From Afifella sp. IM 167 (lineage in GTDB: Bacteria; Pseudomonadota; Alphaproteobacteria; Rhizobiales; Afifellaceae), in NCBI RefSeq assembly GCF_020144925.1, contig NZ_NSLC01000001.1:186001-250000 (forward strand): DNA of 64,000 nt, in the 5' to 3' direction. Every line of letters starts with the position of its first letter. The first letter of the stretch is position 1. Both the position numbers and the translations under genes were made by a program. The notes beneath the pieces were generated by a model. That model saw only the letters and a program-made list of their open reading frames with translations, made no database searches and was not told the origin of the DNA. Of the stretch, positions 43,879 through 53,175 are shown in pieces.

Positions 43879-44787
43879 TCAGCCTGCGAGCTCTTCCTTC
43901 AGCCAGGCGAGCAGGGCGGCGACCTCAGCGCGGCTGCGCCCCGCCCCGTGCGCGGTGAAGACCGAGATCTCGGCCGGGCGGACGACGCTTTCCCGGCAGG
44001 GCCGGATGAGCGCGCCCTCCTTAAGGAGGGTCTCGACCGTGCGCCGCCAGCCGAGGGCGATTCCCTGGCCTGAGACCGCCGCCTGCAGGACCAGCGGATA
44101 GCTATCGAAGGCCCGCCCATCATGGGCGCCGACCCGCACCGCCGATCCCACCTCGGCGAGCCATCCGTCCCAGTCGATCCAGTCCTGCGGGACGACGCGG
44201 TGCGACAACAGCGCCTGCTTCCGCAGATCGGCGAGCGCCAGCGGAAGCGCCTTTCGCTCGATGTAGTGCGGACTGCAGACCGGAAAGATCTCATCGGAGG
44301 CCGTGAAGGCGAGCGGAAAGGAGCCATGCCGCCGCCCGGAAGTCTGGATGGCGACGTCGAAGGGCCCTTCGGCATCCACGATCGGCCGTGTCGAGCTCGC
44401 CACGCGCAGCTCCACATCGGGGTGCAGCCGGTGAAAGCGCGAAAGACGCGGCATCAGCCAGTAGAAGGCCTCGCAAAGCTGGCAGAAGAGGACGACCTCG
44501 CCCGACCGCGTCCCGCCGCGCAGCTTCCCGGCCGCCTCGCCGATGTCGCTCAACGCCGCTCCGACGATCCGGCCGAGTCGCCGGCCCTCCTCCGTCAGGA
44601 AGACGGCGCGGTTGCGGCGCTCGAAGAGGGCGGTGCCGAGATCGCGCTCCAGGGCCCGCACCTGCTTGCTGACCGCCGCCTGGGTCAGGCCGAGTTCGGC
44701 GGCCGCCAGGGTGAAGCTCTCCAGCCGCGCCGCCGCCTCGAACGGGGTCAGCGTCGCCAGCGGCGGCAGGCGGCGGCGATCATTCAT
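43879..44787 (-). CDS. GcvA-like LysR-family regulator
   Basis: A 302-residue LysR regulator: LTPFEAAARLESFTLAAAEL and LTQAAVSKQVRALERDLG for DNA binding, followed by an effector domain; the class controls amino-acid and beta-lactamase type genes. It is divergent from the EamA transporter gene, with 70 bases between, and so likely regulates it. Confidence 0.87.
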   Translation of the reverse strand: MNDRRRLPPLATLTPFEAAARLESFTLAAAELGLTQAAVSKQVRALERDLGTALFERRNRAVFLTEEGRRLGRIVGAALSDIGEAAGKLRGGTRSGEVVLFCQLCEAFYWLMPRLSRFHRLHPDVELRVASSTRPIVDAEGPFDVAIQTSGRRHGSFPLAFTASDEIFPVCSPHYIERKALPLALADLRKQALLSHRVVPQDWIDWDGWLAEVGSAVRVGAHDGRAFDSYPLVLQAAVSGQGIALGWRRTVETLLKEGALIRPCRESVVRPAEISVFTAHGAGRSRAEVAALLAWLKEELAG

Positions 44788-44856
44788 AACTTTTACTCAT
44801 GCAAATGGCTCGAGAAGTCGTTTTATGCGGCGATCTGCGCGCATCATACATAACTT
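44779..44856. repeat. 14-base direct repeat at both ends of a divergent promoter
   Basis: ATCATTCATAACTT (44779-44792) and ATCATACATAACTT (44843-44856) differ at one base and stand 64 bases apart in the same orientation, one across the LysR start and one abutting the EamA start. They could be the two binding sites of the LysR tetramer. Confidence 0.5.
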
Positions 44857-44857
44857 C

Positions 44858-45799
44858 ATGGCACGCTTGGAACAAACGCTACCGCCCCGTTCCGTCCCGC
44901 TCGGCATCGGCGCGATCGTGCTGGCGGTATTCCTGTTGTCGCTGTCGGACGCGCTGGTGAAGCTGACGAGCGACCGGCTGGCTGCCGCGCAGTTCTTCGC
45001 CCTGCGTTCGGCGATTGCGGCCGGCCTCATCCTCGCCGCGACCGCGGCCATGAACCGCCTGCCGCAGCTGCGCCTTCAGCGCCCCGGCTGGGTGCTCCTG
45101 CGCAGCGGCCTTCTGAGCACCATGTGGGTCGCCTATTATCTCGCCCTGCCGGCCATGTCCTTCGCGCTGGCTGCCGCCGCGCTCTACACCGCGCCGCTCT
45201 TCATGGCCGTGTTCGCGCGCATCTTCCTCGGAGAGCCGATCGGAAGAAGGCGCTGGGCGGCCATCGCCATGGGGCTGCTCGGCGTGATCCTCATCCTGCG
45301 CCCCGATCCATCGGGGCTATCGGCACTCGCAGCCCTGCCCTTCCTGGCCGCGTGCTGTTACGCGCTCGCCGCCATCGTCACATGGCGCCACTGCCCGGCC
45401 GAGCGCCCGCTCGCCATGGCGCTCAACCTCAACCTGGTTCTCGGGATGACGGGCGGCATCGCCCTTGCGGCCCTGGCCCTCTTTCCCCCGGACCCTGCCC
45501 TCGCGGCGGCCTACCCCTTCGCCTTCAGGCTCTGGCCGGCGCTGGAAGGCAGCGATCTGATGCTGGTGGCCCTGCTCGCTCTTTTCATCGTCGTCATCGC
45601 CACCGCCGTGGCAAAGGCCTACCAGATGGCGCCGTCGCCGGTGATCGGGCTGTTCGACAACGCCTATCTGGCCTTCGCGGCCATCTGGAGCGCCCTCTTC
45701 TTCCACGAAATGCCGGACTTGGCCGGCGGCGTCGGCATCGGCCTGATCGCCCTGGCCGCCCTCCTCAGCGTCAGGGGCGGCAGGCGCAAACGGCGCTGA
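44858..45799 (+). CDS. EamA/DMT-superfamily transporter
   Basis: A 313-residue inner-membrane protein with ten predicted helices in two EamA halves (YLALPAMSFALAAAALYTAPL; YQMAPSPVIGLFDNAYLAFA). The end is short and Arg/Lys-rich. Such RhaT/YdcZ-type carriers usually export amino acids or metabolites. ATG 44858 is directly after the repeat, with no clear ribosome site. Confidence 0.87.
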   Translation: MARLEQTLPPRSVPLGIGAIVLAVFLLSLSDALVKLTSDRLAAAQFFALRSAIAAGLILAATAAMNRLPQLRLQRPGWVLLRSGLLSTMWVAYYLALPAMSFALAAAALYTAPLFMAVFARIFLGEPIGRRRWAAIAMGLLGVILILRPDPSGLSALAALPFLAACCYALAAIVTWRHCPAERPLAMALNLNLVLGMTGGIALAALALFPPDPALAAAYPFAFRLWPALEGSDLMLVALLALFIVVIATAVAKAYQMAPSPVIGLFDNAYLAFAAIWSALFFHEMPDLAGGVGIGLIALAALLSVRGGRRKRR

Positions 45800-45875
45800 A
45801 GAAAAAAGGCCGCAGCGATGCGGCCAGGCGGCAGTCCGTGGAGGTCTGAGTGTGCGGCCGAAGGCGGCCTTGCGC

Positions 45876-46190
45876 CTACTGGCAGCAATATTCCGGCGGC
45901 GGCGGAATGTCGCCCGGAAGGAAGGTCTCGCCCGTCGCACAGTAGAAATACGGTGTGCGGGCCGGCGGCGTCGGGCGCCCGTCGCGATCGAAGAAGGTGA
46001 CGGTCTGGCCTCCGATCGGGCAGACCACCTGGATCGGGGCAGGCGCCGGCTGGTAGGCGTAGTTCGGGGCTGGCAGGAGATCCGCCGCCCGCGCGGCGGA
46101 GACGCCGGCGGCGAGAATGGCGATGACGGCGGCCGAGAGTGCGGCAACTGCGACCATCTGCCGGCCTGCGCGCCAGTAATCCGTGCTCAT
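45876..46190 (-). CDS. small exported protein of unknown function
   Basis: A 104-residue protein with a signal peptide (core about 12-30, cleavage after ARA near 35) and a mature part rich in Pro and with paired cysteines (CPIGG, YFYCATGE, EYCCQ), suggesting disulfide bonds in the periplasm. GAAGGGGAA lies before the ATG. It resembles short rhizobial outer-surface peptides, but no domain is recognised. Confidence 0.78.
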   Translation of the reverse strand: MSTDYWRAGRQMVAVAALSAAVIAILAAGVSAARAADLLPAPNYAYQPAPAPIQVVCPIGGQTVTFFDRDGRPTPPARTPYFYCATGETFLPGDIPPPPEYCCQ

Positions 46191-46414
46191 GAGAGTTCCC
46201 CTTCACCCGTTCGCCTGCCGACAATTTGAGACAAACCGCGGCAAAAGAAGTTAAGGAGCGGCAGGGTTCCCGGCTAAGTTTTCTCTCATGGTGAACGAAA
46301 CCTTAGCGCATCGCGTCTGGGCAGCGGCGGGCGCAGATTGATCTCGATCAAAGATCGCACAAGCCCCCGCCGTCATAATTTTGCCCAATCCCGAGAATGC
46401 GGGCGGAGGACGCG

Positions 46415-46756
46415 ATGGGCCTGAAGAAGCGCTATCTCGAAAACCTCGACAGGATGCGGCGGATGATGGCGCGCTACGCGCTGCAGCCGCTGGACGTCAC
46501 GCGCTTCTTCGGCGAGGACGAGACGCGCAACGCGCTCGGCCGCTGCATCACCTGCGAAGCGGTCTGTCCGTGCGAGGCCTATCTCGCCGAGGCGGAGCTG
46601 ACCGAGGTTCCGTCCTTCTGCCCGAACCTGCACATGCTGCAGAAGCTCTCGGCGACCTTGGTGGACGCGGAGGACGAGGCTTCCTCCGGTGGCGGCGGCC
46701 TCGCCGCCTGGCAGGCGGTCGATCGGTCGGATACGCGCCTGGGCGCTCCCGCCTGA
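46415..46756 (+). CDS. DUF6455-family small cysteine protein
   Basis: A 113-residue cytoplasmic protein. It has the DUF6455 pattern: an N-terminal MARYALQPLDVTRF helix and the cysteine set RCITCEAVCPCEAYLA with SFCPNLHML. This family of alphaproteobacterial small proteins is of unknown function. GGAGGA before ATG 46415 decides the start over ATG 46397. The C-terminal 35 residues are a Gly/Ser-rich tail. Confidence 0.75.
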   Translation: MGLKKRYLENLDRMRRMMARYALQPLDVTRFFGEDETRNALGRCITCEAVCPCEAYLAEAELTEVPSFCPNLHMLQKLSATLVDAEDEASSGGGGLAAWQAVDRSDTRLGAPA

Positions 46757-47072
46757 AGGGAGCGCCGGCGCCAGGCTCCGGTGGGGGCCGGAACGGGCAG
46801 GGATGCGGGCCAGCCGGGGGACAGGAGGGGCTAAAAACCCTTTCTGTGGCAGAGCTCCATCTCCGCCCGTTCACTTTTTTCGGGGCGCCGAGACATGTGC
46901 CGGGAGGCGTCGCACGCGCCCGCATGAGAGCGCGAGCGTGAAACGGTTCCATCCGCTCTGCGCATGGCTGGCCCGACGATAGATCGGTGCCGGGCAATTG
47001 CACCGCGCCGAAAAACGCGGGATGAAAGCTGTTCACTTCCGTCCGCGCCATCCCGACCTAGCTATCCGCTGC
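46757..47072. other. intergenic space without a supported gene
   Basis: About 300 bases between the DUF6455 gene and the MFS gene. The only structure is a poor GC-rich stem after the DUF6455 stop. An in-frame extension of the MFS gene reaches TTG 46998 and ATG 47022 but adds no conserved residues. Confidence 0.4.
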
Positions 47073-48488
47073 ATGCCGGCCAGCCGCCTCATCCCGCTGA
47101 TCATTGCCGTCGCTCTCTTCATGGAGAACATGGACGCGACGATGATCGCCACCTCGCTGCCGGCGATCGCGGCCGATATCGGCACCTCGCCGATCGCGCT
47201 GAAGCTGGCGCTGACCGTCTATCTCCTGTCGCTGGCGATCTTCATCCCCGTCTCCGGCTGGGCGGCCGACCGCTTCGGCGCGCGGCACGTCTTCACCGCC
47301 GCCATCGTCGTCTTCATGGCGGGCTCGCTCGCCTGCGCCGGCGCGAACTCGCTGATGGGCTTCGTCGGCGCGCGGTTCCTGCAGGGCATGGGCGGGGCGA
47401 TGATGACCCCGGTCGGGCGCCTCGTCATCATGCGCACGGTGGAGAAGCGCGAATTCGTTTCCGCCATGGCGTGGTTCTCCATTCCCGCGCTGATGGGGCC
47501 GATCTCCGGCCCTCCGGTCGGCGGCTTCATCACCACCTATTTCTCCTGGCACTGGATCTTCCTGATCAACATCCCGATCGGCATCGTCGGCATCTTCCTG
47601 GCGCTACGCTTCGTGCCGAACCTGAAGGCGATGGAGCCGCGCCCGCTCGATTCGCTCGGCGTGATCCTCGTCGGCTTTGCGACCTCCGGCCTCGTCTTCG
47701 GCTTTTCTGTCGCCAGCCTCGGTGTCCTGCCCTCCTGGGCCTGGCAGGCGATGGTGGTCGTGGGCGCGGCCGCCGCCTTTGCCTATTTCCGTCACACGCG
47801 CCGGGTCCTGCATCCGGTGGTCGACCTGTCGCTGGTGAAAACGCCCTCCTTCGGCCTCAGCCTCGGCGGCGCGACGCTCTTCCGCATCGGCATCGGCGCC
47901 ATGCCCTTCCTACTGCCCCTGATGCTGCAGCTCTCCTTCGGCCTCTCGCCGTTCCAGAGCGGCCTCGTCACCTTCACCGGCGCGGCGGGCGCGCTCCTGA
48001 TGAAGTTCCTCGCCCAGCCGATCCTGAAGCGGGCCGGCTTTCGGCCCGTCCTTGTCGTCAACACGCTGATCGGGGCGGCATTTCTGGCGATCATCGGCTT
48101 CTTCGACGAAGGCACGCCCCGCCTGTTGATGATGAGCCTGCTTCTGGTTGGCGGCTTTGCCCGCTCGCTGCAGTTCACCTCGGTGAACTCGCTCGCCTTC
48201 GCCGACATTTCCCATGAGCGGATGAGCCATGCCACCAGCCTGTGGGCGGCGGCGCAGCAGGTCTCGCTCGCCCTCGGCGTCGCCATCGGCGGCACCTTCC
48301 TGGAGATTTCCATGCTGAGGCATGGCGGCCCGCTGACGCTCGGCGATTTTCACTTCGCCTTCTTCGGCGTCGCCCTCGTCTCGGCGCTGTCGATCTTCTT
48401 CTTCTTGCGCCTGCCCGACGACGCCGGCTCGGAAATGAGCGGTCACGTCGTCAATGCGCGCAGCAGCGGCCTTTCGAAGCTAGGCTGA
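47073..48488 (+). CDS. DHA2-type MFS multidrug efflux transporter
   Basis: A 471-residue transporter with about 13-14 predicted helices. FMENMDATMIATSLPAIAAD is the DHA2 helix-1 motif, and GWAADRFGARHVF motif A; FSIPALMGPISGPPVGGFIT is the antiporter motif C. The start is doubtful: ATG 47073 matches the family's N-terminus, but ATG 47022 is possible. It uses the proton gradient to expel drugs or metabolites. Confidence 0.87.
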   Translation: MPASRLIPLIIAVALFMENMDATMIATSLPAIAADIGTSPIALKLALTVYLLSLAIFIPVSGWAADRFGARHVFTAAIVVFMAGSLACAGANSLMGFVGARFLQGMGGAMMTPVGRLVIMRTVEKREFVSAMAWFSIPALMGPISGPPVGGFITTYFSWHWIFLINIPIGIVGIFLALRFVPNLKAMEPRPLDSLGVILVGFATSGLVFGFSVASLGVLPSWAWQAMVVVGAAAAFAYFRHTRRVLHPVVDLSLVKTPSFGLSLGGATLFRIGIGAMPFLLPLMLQLSFGLSPFQSGLVTFTGAAGALLMKFLAQPILKRAGFRPVLVVNTLIGAAFLAIIGFFDEGTPRLLMMSLLLVGGFARSLQFTSVNSLAFADISHERMSHATSLWAAAQQVSLALGVAIGGTFLEISMLRHGGPLTLGDFHFAFFGVALVSALSIFFFLRLPDDAGSEMSGHVVNARSSGLSKLG

Positions 48489-48509
48489 ATTTTCAGGGAA
48501 ACGGCGGGC

Positions 48510-48905
48510 TCAGCCGCCGATCTCGGCCTCGAACTCGATCTCCACCAGCCATTCCGGATCGATCAGGCCGGCGGCGATCACCATCGTCGCGGCGGGGCGG
48601 ATCTCGCCGAAGGCCTCGCCATGGGCGCGGCCGACCGCCTCCCAGTCCATCCGGCGGGTCAGGAAGATGCGCGTGCGGACGACATCGGCAAGGCTCGCCC
48701 CCGCCTCCTCCAGCGCGATGCGGGCGATCTCGATGCAGCGCCGCGTCTGCGCCGCCGCATCGCCGACGCCGACATTCCTGCCGTCCGGGCCGACCGGCGC
48801 CGTGCCCCCGACGAGGACGCGGTTGCCGATCTTCACCGCCCGCGAAAAGCCGATCACCGGCTCGTAGGGGCTGGCGGAAGAGATGTTCTTTCGGCTCACC
48901 ACCAT
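48510..48905 (-). CDS. RidA-family protein lacking the catalytic arginine
   Basis: A 131-residue YjgF/RidA protein with the fold motifs [13 protein letters not shown] and [11 protein letters not shown]. At the position of the RidA Arg (PARSCV in E. coli) it has PAATMV, so imine deaminase activity is doubtful, as for other members of Rid subfamilies. It overlaps the gatA 3' end by ten bases. Its role is unknown. Confidence 0.82.
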   Translation of the reverse strand: MVVSRKNISSASPYEPVIGFSRAVKIGNRVLVGGTAPVGPDGRNVGVGDAAAQTRRCIEIARIALEEAGASLADVVRTRIFLTRRMDWEAVGRAHGEAFGEIRPAATMVIAAGLIDPEWLVEIEFEAEIGG

Positions 48906-50377
48906 TTCTCCGGCGGAAACGAGCCCGCCGCATCCTCGATGACGTGGGCCGCCTTGAAGAGCCCCGCCTCGTCGAAGGGGCGTCCGATCAGCTGCAGGCC
49001 GAGCGGCAGGCCCTTACCGTCGAGCCCGGCAGGCACGGCGATGCCCGGCAGGCCCGCCATGTTCACCGTCACGGTGAAGACGTCGTTCAGATACATCTTC
49101 ACCGGATCGGCGTTCATGTCCTCGTCGGCGACACCGAAGGCGGCCGAGGGCGTCGCCGGCGTCAGGATGGCGTCGACGCCCGCCTCGAAGACCTCCTCGA
49201 AGTCGCGCTTGATCAGCGTGCGGACCTTCTGCGCCTTCAGGTAATAGGCGTCGTAATAGCCGGCCGAGAGCACGTAGGTGCCGATCATGATGCGCCGCTT
49301 CACCTCGCGGCCGAAGCCCGCCGCGCGGGTCTTCTCGTACATGTCTATGATGTCGTCGCCCTCGACCCGGAGGCCGTAGCGCACGCCGTCATAGCGGGCG
49401 AGGTTGGAGGAGGCCTCCGCCGGCGCCACGATATAATAGGCCGGCAGGGCGTATTTGGTGTGCGGCAGCGACACGTCGACGATCTCGGCCCCGGCGGCGC
49501 GATACCATTCGATGCCCTTCTGCCACAGCGCCTCGATATCGGCCGGCATGCCTTCGACGCGGTATTCCTTCGGAATGCCGATCTTCATGCCCTTGACGCT
49601 CTGGCCGACGGCGGCCGGAAAGTCCGGCACTTCCCGGTCGGCCGAGGTGGAATCCTTCGGGTCGATGGAAGCCATCGACTTCAGCAAAATCGCCGCGTCC
49701 TTGACGGTGCGCGCGATCGGGCCGGCCTGGTCGAGCGAGGAGGCGAAGGCGATGATGCCCCAGCGCGAGCAGCGTCCGTAGGTCGGCTTGATGCCGACCG
49801 TGCCGGTGAAGGCGGCCGGCTGGCGGATCGAACCACCCGTGTCGGTCGCCGTCGCGCCGGCGCAAAGCCGCGCCGAGACGGCCGCGGCCGAGCCGCCCGA
49901 CGAGCCGCCCGGCACGAGCTGGGCATTGGAGCCCTTCGAGCGCCAGGGGCTGATCACCGGGCCGTAATAGGAAGTCTCGTTGGAAGAGCCCATGGCGAAC
50001 TCGTCCATGTTGAGCTTGCCGAGCATCACCGCCCCGTCGGCCCACAGATTGGCTGTGACGGTGGATTCATAGTGCGGCTTGAAGCCGTCGAGCACATGCG
50101 AGCCGGCCTGCGCATGCACGCCCTCGGTGCAGAAGAGGTCCTTGATGCCGAGCGGCACGCCTTCCAGCGGCCCCGCTTCGTCCTTGGCGATGCGCTGATC
50201 GGAGGCCTTCGCCATCTCCAGCGCCTTGTCGGCCGTCACGGCGACATAGGCGTTCAGCGCGTCGTTCGCCGCCTCGATGGCGGAAACGTAGGCCCCGGTA
50301 AGCTCCAGCGCGGAGAACTTCTTCGCGGAAAGGCCGTCGCCGATCTCGGCGATGGTGAGGGAGGTAAGGTCGGTCAT
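48896..50377 (-). CDS. gatA: Asp/Glu-tRNA(Asn/Gln) amidotransferase subunit A
   Basis: A 493-residue amidase with the Ser-cisSer-Lys triad: Lys in [14 protein letters not shown], and [15 protein letters not shown] for the two serines. It releases ammonia from glutamine and sends it to GatB. ATG 50377 gives the family's usual N-terminus ([14 protein letters not shown]); a longer frame into the acetyltransferase gene is noise. Confidence 0.97.
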   Translation of the reverse strand: MTDLTSLTIAEIGDGLSAKKFSALELTGAYVSAIEAANDALNAYVAVTADKALEMAKASDQRIAKDEAGPLEGVPLGIKDLFCTEGVHAQAGSHVLDGFKPHYESTVTANLWADGAVMLGKLNMDEFAMGSSNETSYYGPVISPWRSKGSNAQLVPGGSSGGSAAAVSARLCAGATATDTGGSIRQPAAFTGTVGIKPTYGRCSRWGIIAFASSLDQAGPIARTVKDAAILLKSMASIDPKDSTSADREVPDFPAAVGQSVKGMKIGIPKEYRVEGMPADIEALWQKGIEWYRAAGAEIVDVSLPHTKYALPAYYIVAPAEASSNLARYDGVRYGLRVEGDDIIDMYEKTRAAGFGREVKRRIMIGTYVLSAGYYDAYYLKAQKVRTLIKRDFEEVFEAGVDAILTPATPSAAFGVADEDMNADPVKMYLNDVFTVTVNMAGLPGIAVPAGLDGKGLPLGLQLIGRPFDEAGLFKAAHVIEDAAGSFPPEKWW

Positions 50378-50387
50378 CGAAATCGGC

Positions 50388-50867
50388 TCAATCGGAAAGG
50401 CGTTTTTCCATGAAGATGGAGACGCCATTGTCGGGATAATCGAGATACGGGCCGCGGGGCGAAAAGCCCGCGGAACGGTAGAGGCCGAGCGCCGCCGGTT
50501 GCGCATGCCCGGTCTCCAGGACGAGCGCGGCTAGGCCCCGCGCACGCGCCTCCCACTCGATCGCTTCGAGGATTTTTCGGCCGAGGCCCCTGCCCTGCTC
50601 GGACGGCGCGACATACATGCGCTTCACCTCGCCGAGCCCCTCGCCGATCATCCTGAGCGCCCCGCAGGCGACCGGCTCCTCGCCGCGCCTTGCGGTGAAG
50701 AAGACGACCTCCGGCCGCTTCAGCTCCTCGATGGTGAGGTGGTGGCATTCCTCCGGCCGGTAGAGCGACAGGAGATAGGCGTTGAGGTCTGCGATCAGGC
50801 CCGCGATCTCGGGCCTGTCCGGCAGTTCGATGCCGATGACGGCCGGGTCTTCAAGGGTGGCGGGCAC
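50388..50867 (-). CDS. GNAT-family N-acetyltransferase between gatC and gatA
   Basis: A 159-residue acetyltransferase with the CoA motif [20 protein letters not shown] and [18 protein letters not shown]. It begins with GTG 50867, three bases after the gatC stop, and ends ten bases before gatA, so it is cotranscribed with the amidotransferase genes. The function is unknown. Confidence 0.86.
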   Translation of the reverse strand: MPATLEDPAVIGIELPDRPEIAGLIADLNAYLLSLYRPEECHHLTIEELKRPEVVFFTARRGEEPVACGALRMIGEGLGEVKRMYVAPSEQGRGLGRKILEAIEWEARARGLAALVLETGHAQPAALGLYRSAGFSPRGPYLDYPDNGVSIFMEKRLSD

Positions 50868-50870
50868 GTC

Positions 50871-51158
50871 TCATTCCACGACTTTGGGCACGAGGAAGTA
50901 GTGGTCCTCACTGGCGGGCGCATTGGCGACGATATCGTCCACCTTGCCGCCGTCGGTCACCTCGTCCTGCCGCGCCTTGAGGCGCATGGCCGTGACGGAG
51001 GTCATCGGCTCGACGCCGGTGACGTCGACCTCGCCCAGTTGCTCCACGAATCCCAGGATCGCGTTGAGCTCCTCGCGAAGACCCTCGGTCTCCTCGTCGG
51101 AAAGCTTGATGCGTGCCAGATGCGCGACGCGCTTGACGGTTGGAAGATCGACGGACAT
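50871..51158 (-). CDS. gatC: Asp/Glu-tRNA(Asn/Gln) amidotransferase subunit C
   Basis: A 95-residue GatC ([20 protein letters not shown] at the start, [12 protein letters not shown] at the end), the strap subunit that stabilises GatA. AAGGGG lies before the ATG. It is the first gene of gatC-GNAT-gatA. Confidence 0.95.
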   Translation of the reverse strand: MSVDLPTVKRVAHLARIKLSDEETEGLREELNAILGFVEQLGEVDVTGVEPMTSVTAMRLKARQDEVTDGGKVDDIVANAPASEDHYFLVPKVVE

Positions 51159-51351
51159 CGCAAAACCCCTTCTGGCGCCCGCTATAGACCGCGTGGGCTA
51201 AGCCGGCAACGGGGGCGCGGCGCCGCGCACACCGACCTTCGGCGCATAAGGCAAGGCCAGCCAATCCGGCAGGTCTGCCCCGCACAATATTGCAGCGCAA
51301 AAGAACGGCGACGTGCTAGTTTCCTCGACCCGCCACCAAAACCCGGCCCCC

Positions 51352-51597
51352 ATGCCCGCACCCTGGATCAATTTCACCCTTCTTGCCCTCGAATCCCAAC
51401 AGGTCATCTGGCTGAGGCTGATGAAGCTCGCCGCCGGTGGACCGGCCGCCTGCAGCGAAGCGCGGCAGATGGTGGAGGAAAAGCTCGCCGCCGGCTCCGA
51501 TGCCGCCGGCCAGATCCTTGCCGGCGAGCCGCCCGAGGCGATCGTCGACGGCTATCTGGGCAGGGTCCGGGCGAACCTCAAGCGCCTGTCGAAATAG
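51352..51597 (+). CDS. small alphaproteobacterial protein of unknown function
   Basis: An 81-residue mostly helical protein (LESQQVIWLRLMKLAAGGPA; EARQMVEEKLAAGSDAAGQI), of a type often seen in rhizobial genomes as a short phasin-like hypothetical. ATG 51352 gives a sensible N-terminus; a GTG 13 codons ahead is also in frame. No function is known; it stands alone between gatC and the metal hydrolase. Confidence 0.7.
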   Translation: MPAPWINFTLLALESQQVIWLRLMKLAAGGPAACSEARQMVEEKLAAGSDAAGQILAGEPPEAIVDGYLGRVRANLKRLSK

Positions 51598-51616
51598 ACC
51601 GCCCCCGGGCGGCGGC

Positions 51617-52321
51617 TCAGAGCTCGACCGTCTCGCCGATATCCGGCACATGCACCTTGCCGGCGTCCTCGCCCATTGCCGCCAGGAACCGGTCCGGCGT
51701 CTGATCGACGAGCGGGAAGGTGCGATAGTGGCAGGGCAGGATCGCCGAAAACGAGAAGTAGCGCTTGCAGGCGAGCGCGGCGGTTTCCCCGCCCATGGTG
51801 AAGCGGTCACCGATCGGCACGATACCGATATCGGGCCGGTAGCGCTCCTGCACGAGCTCCATGTCGCCGAAAATGTCGGTGTCGCCCATATGATAGAGCA
51901 CCTTCTCGCCCGGCGCCCGGATGATGAGGCCCATCGGATTGCCGAGATAGACGGGCGTGCCGTCGACCATCGTCGAGGACGAATGCAGCGCATTGACGAA
52001 GGAGACGGTGAAGCCGCCGCAATCGACCGTGCCGCCATGGTTGCCGGGATTGATGTTGTCGCCGTCGACGCCCTTGCTGACGAGATACATGCAGACCTCG
52101 AAGGAGGAGACAAGCATGGCGCCGGTCGCCTTGCACAGCTCCGCCGTATCGCCGAGATGATCGTCATGGCCGTGGGTGAGGAGAATGTGCGTCGCCCCCT
52201 TCGCCGCCTCTACCGGGTCGCCCTCGAAGACGGGCGAGCCGGAAAGGAACGGATCGATGATGACGATCTTGTCGGCGAATTCGACGCGGAACGCGGAATG
52301 GCCGAGCCAGGTGATCTTCAT
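51617..52321 (-). CDS. UPF0173-family metal-dependent hydrolase
   Basis: A 234-residue metallo-beta-lactamase-fold hydrolase: WLGHSAFRVE at the start and the metal motif THGHDDHLGD at about residues 49-58, with later His in LPCHYRTF. The family's substrate is not established. It is a well-conserved bacterial gene and not obviously tied to the neighbours. Confidence 0.9.
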   Translation of the reverse strand: MKITWLGHSAFRVEFADKIVIIDPFLSGSPVFEGDPVEAAKGATHILLTHGHDDHLGDTAELCKATGAMLVSSFEVCMYLVSKGVDGDNINPGNHGGTVDCGGFTVSFVNALHSSSTMVDGTPVYLGNPMGLIIRAPGEKVLYHMGDTDIFGDMELVQERYRPDIGIVPIGDRFTMGGETAALACKRYFSFSAILPCHYRTFPLVDQTPDRFLAAMGEDAGKVHVPDIGETVEL

Positions 52322-52384
52322 GTGCGTGTCTCCCTTGGTTGGGAGGGACTTTAGCGGCCGCGGATGAAATTTCGAGGCCTGCCG

Positions 52385-53119
52385 TCAGCGCGTCAGCACC
52401 GCGCGGATGAAGGCGCCGCGCATCTCCGGAAGGGAGAGGTCGCGCGGCGCGAAGACATGGCGTTCCAGGAAGAGGCCGGTGAGATGAAAACCCTCGCCGA
52501 GCTCTGCCCGGTCGGGGCGCACATCGTTCCCCGCGCGCAGGAAGGCCGGCAACGGCAGGAGCCGGTTGTGATAGGCCATGCCCGCCTCGCGGCTGACCGC
52601 CCGGCCCGATTTCGGCGACACGTAAACAAGGTCCTCCGCAACGCCCGTCGCCGCGCAGGAGCCGAGATCGAGCCCCACGCCCATCTCTTCCAGAAGCAGC
52701 ATCTCGAAACGCACCATGCCCTCCGCCATCGCCCGCGCATCGAAGCCACCCGAAACGGCGCCCTCCAGAAGCGCCGTCAGCGCCCGGTGGAGGACCGGAT
52801 GCGGATCGCGCTCCGGCAGGAGCCGCAGATGCGCGGCCAACGCCTGGATGAGATAGGTACCGGCCCGGTCCGCCATGATGGCCCCGGCCCGTTCCACAAC
52901 GGGCTCGGCGCGGAAATTCCCCAGATGCTCGTTGAGCCTTGCCCGCCAGGTCAGTTCCAGCGTGTTGCCGGGCTGCAGCGCCGGCCGCTGGCGGCGCGAG
53001 CGCCCGCCCTTGACGAGGCCGAGATGGCGGCCGTGCCCGAGCGTCATCGCTTCCAGGATGATGTCGGCCTCGCCGTGGCGGCGCGTGGCGAGGACGATGC
53101 CGGGCTCGGACCATTCCAT
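52385..53119 (-). CDS. recO: DNA repair protein RecO
   Basis: A 244-residue RecO: an N-terminal OB fold (GIVLATRRHGEADIILEAMT) and a helical C-terminal domain ending in LPEMRGAFIRAVL. It loads RecA with RecR onto SSB-coated gaps. In related genomes it usually follows era; here it lies 8.2 kb away with other genes between. Confidence 0.93.
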   Translation of the reverse strand: MEWSEPGIVLATRRHGEADIILEAMTLGHGRHLGLVKGGRSRRQRPALQPGNTLELTWRARLNEHLGNFRAEPVVERAGAIMADRAGTYLIQALAAHLRLLPERDPHPVLHRALTALLEGAVSGGFDARAMAEGMVRFEMLLLEEMGVGLDLGSCAATGVAEDLVYVSPKSGRAVSREAGMAYHNRLLPLPAFLRAGNDVRPDRAELGEGFHLTGLFLERHVFAPRDLSLPEMRGAFIRAVLTR

Positions 53120-53175
53120 GGCGATGCTCTAGCGAAGAAGCGGCGCGCAGACGAGGAAATCCTCCGCGCCCGGCC

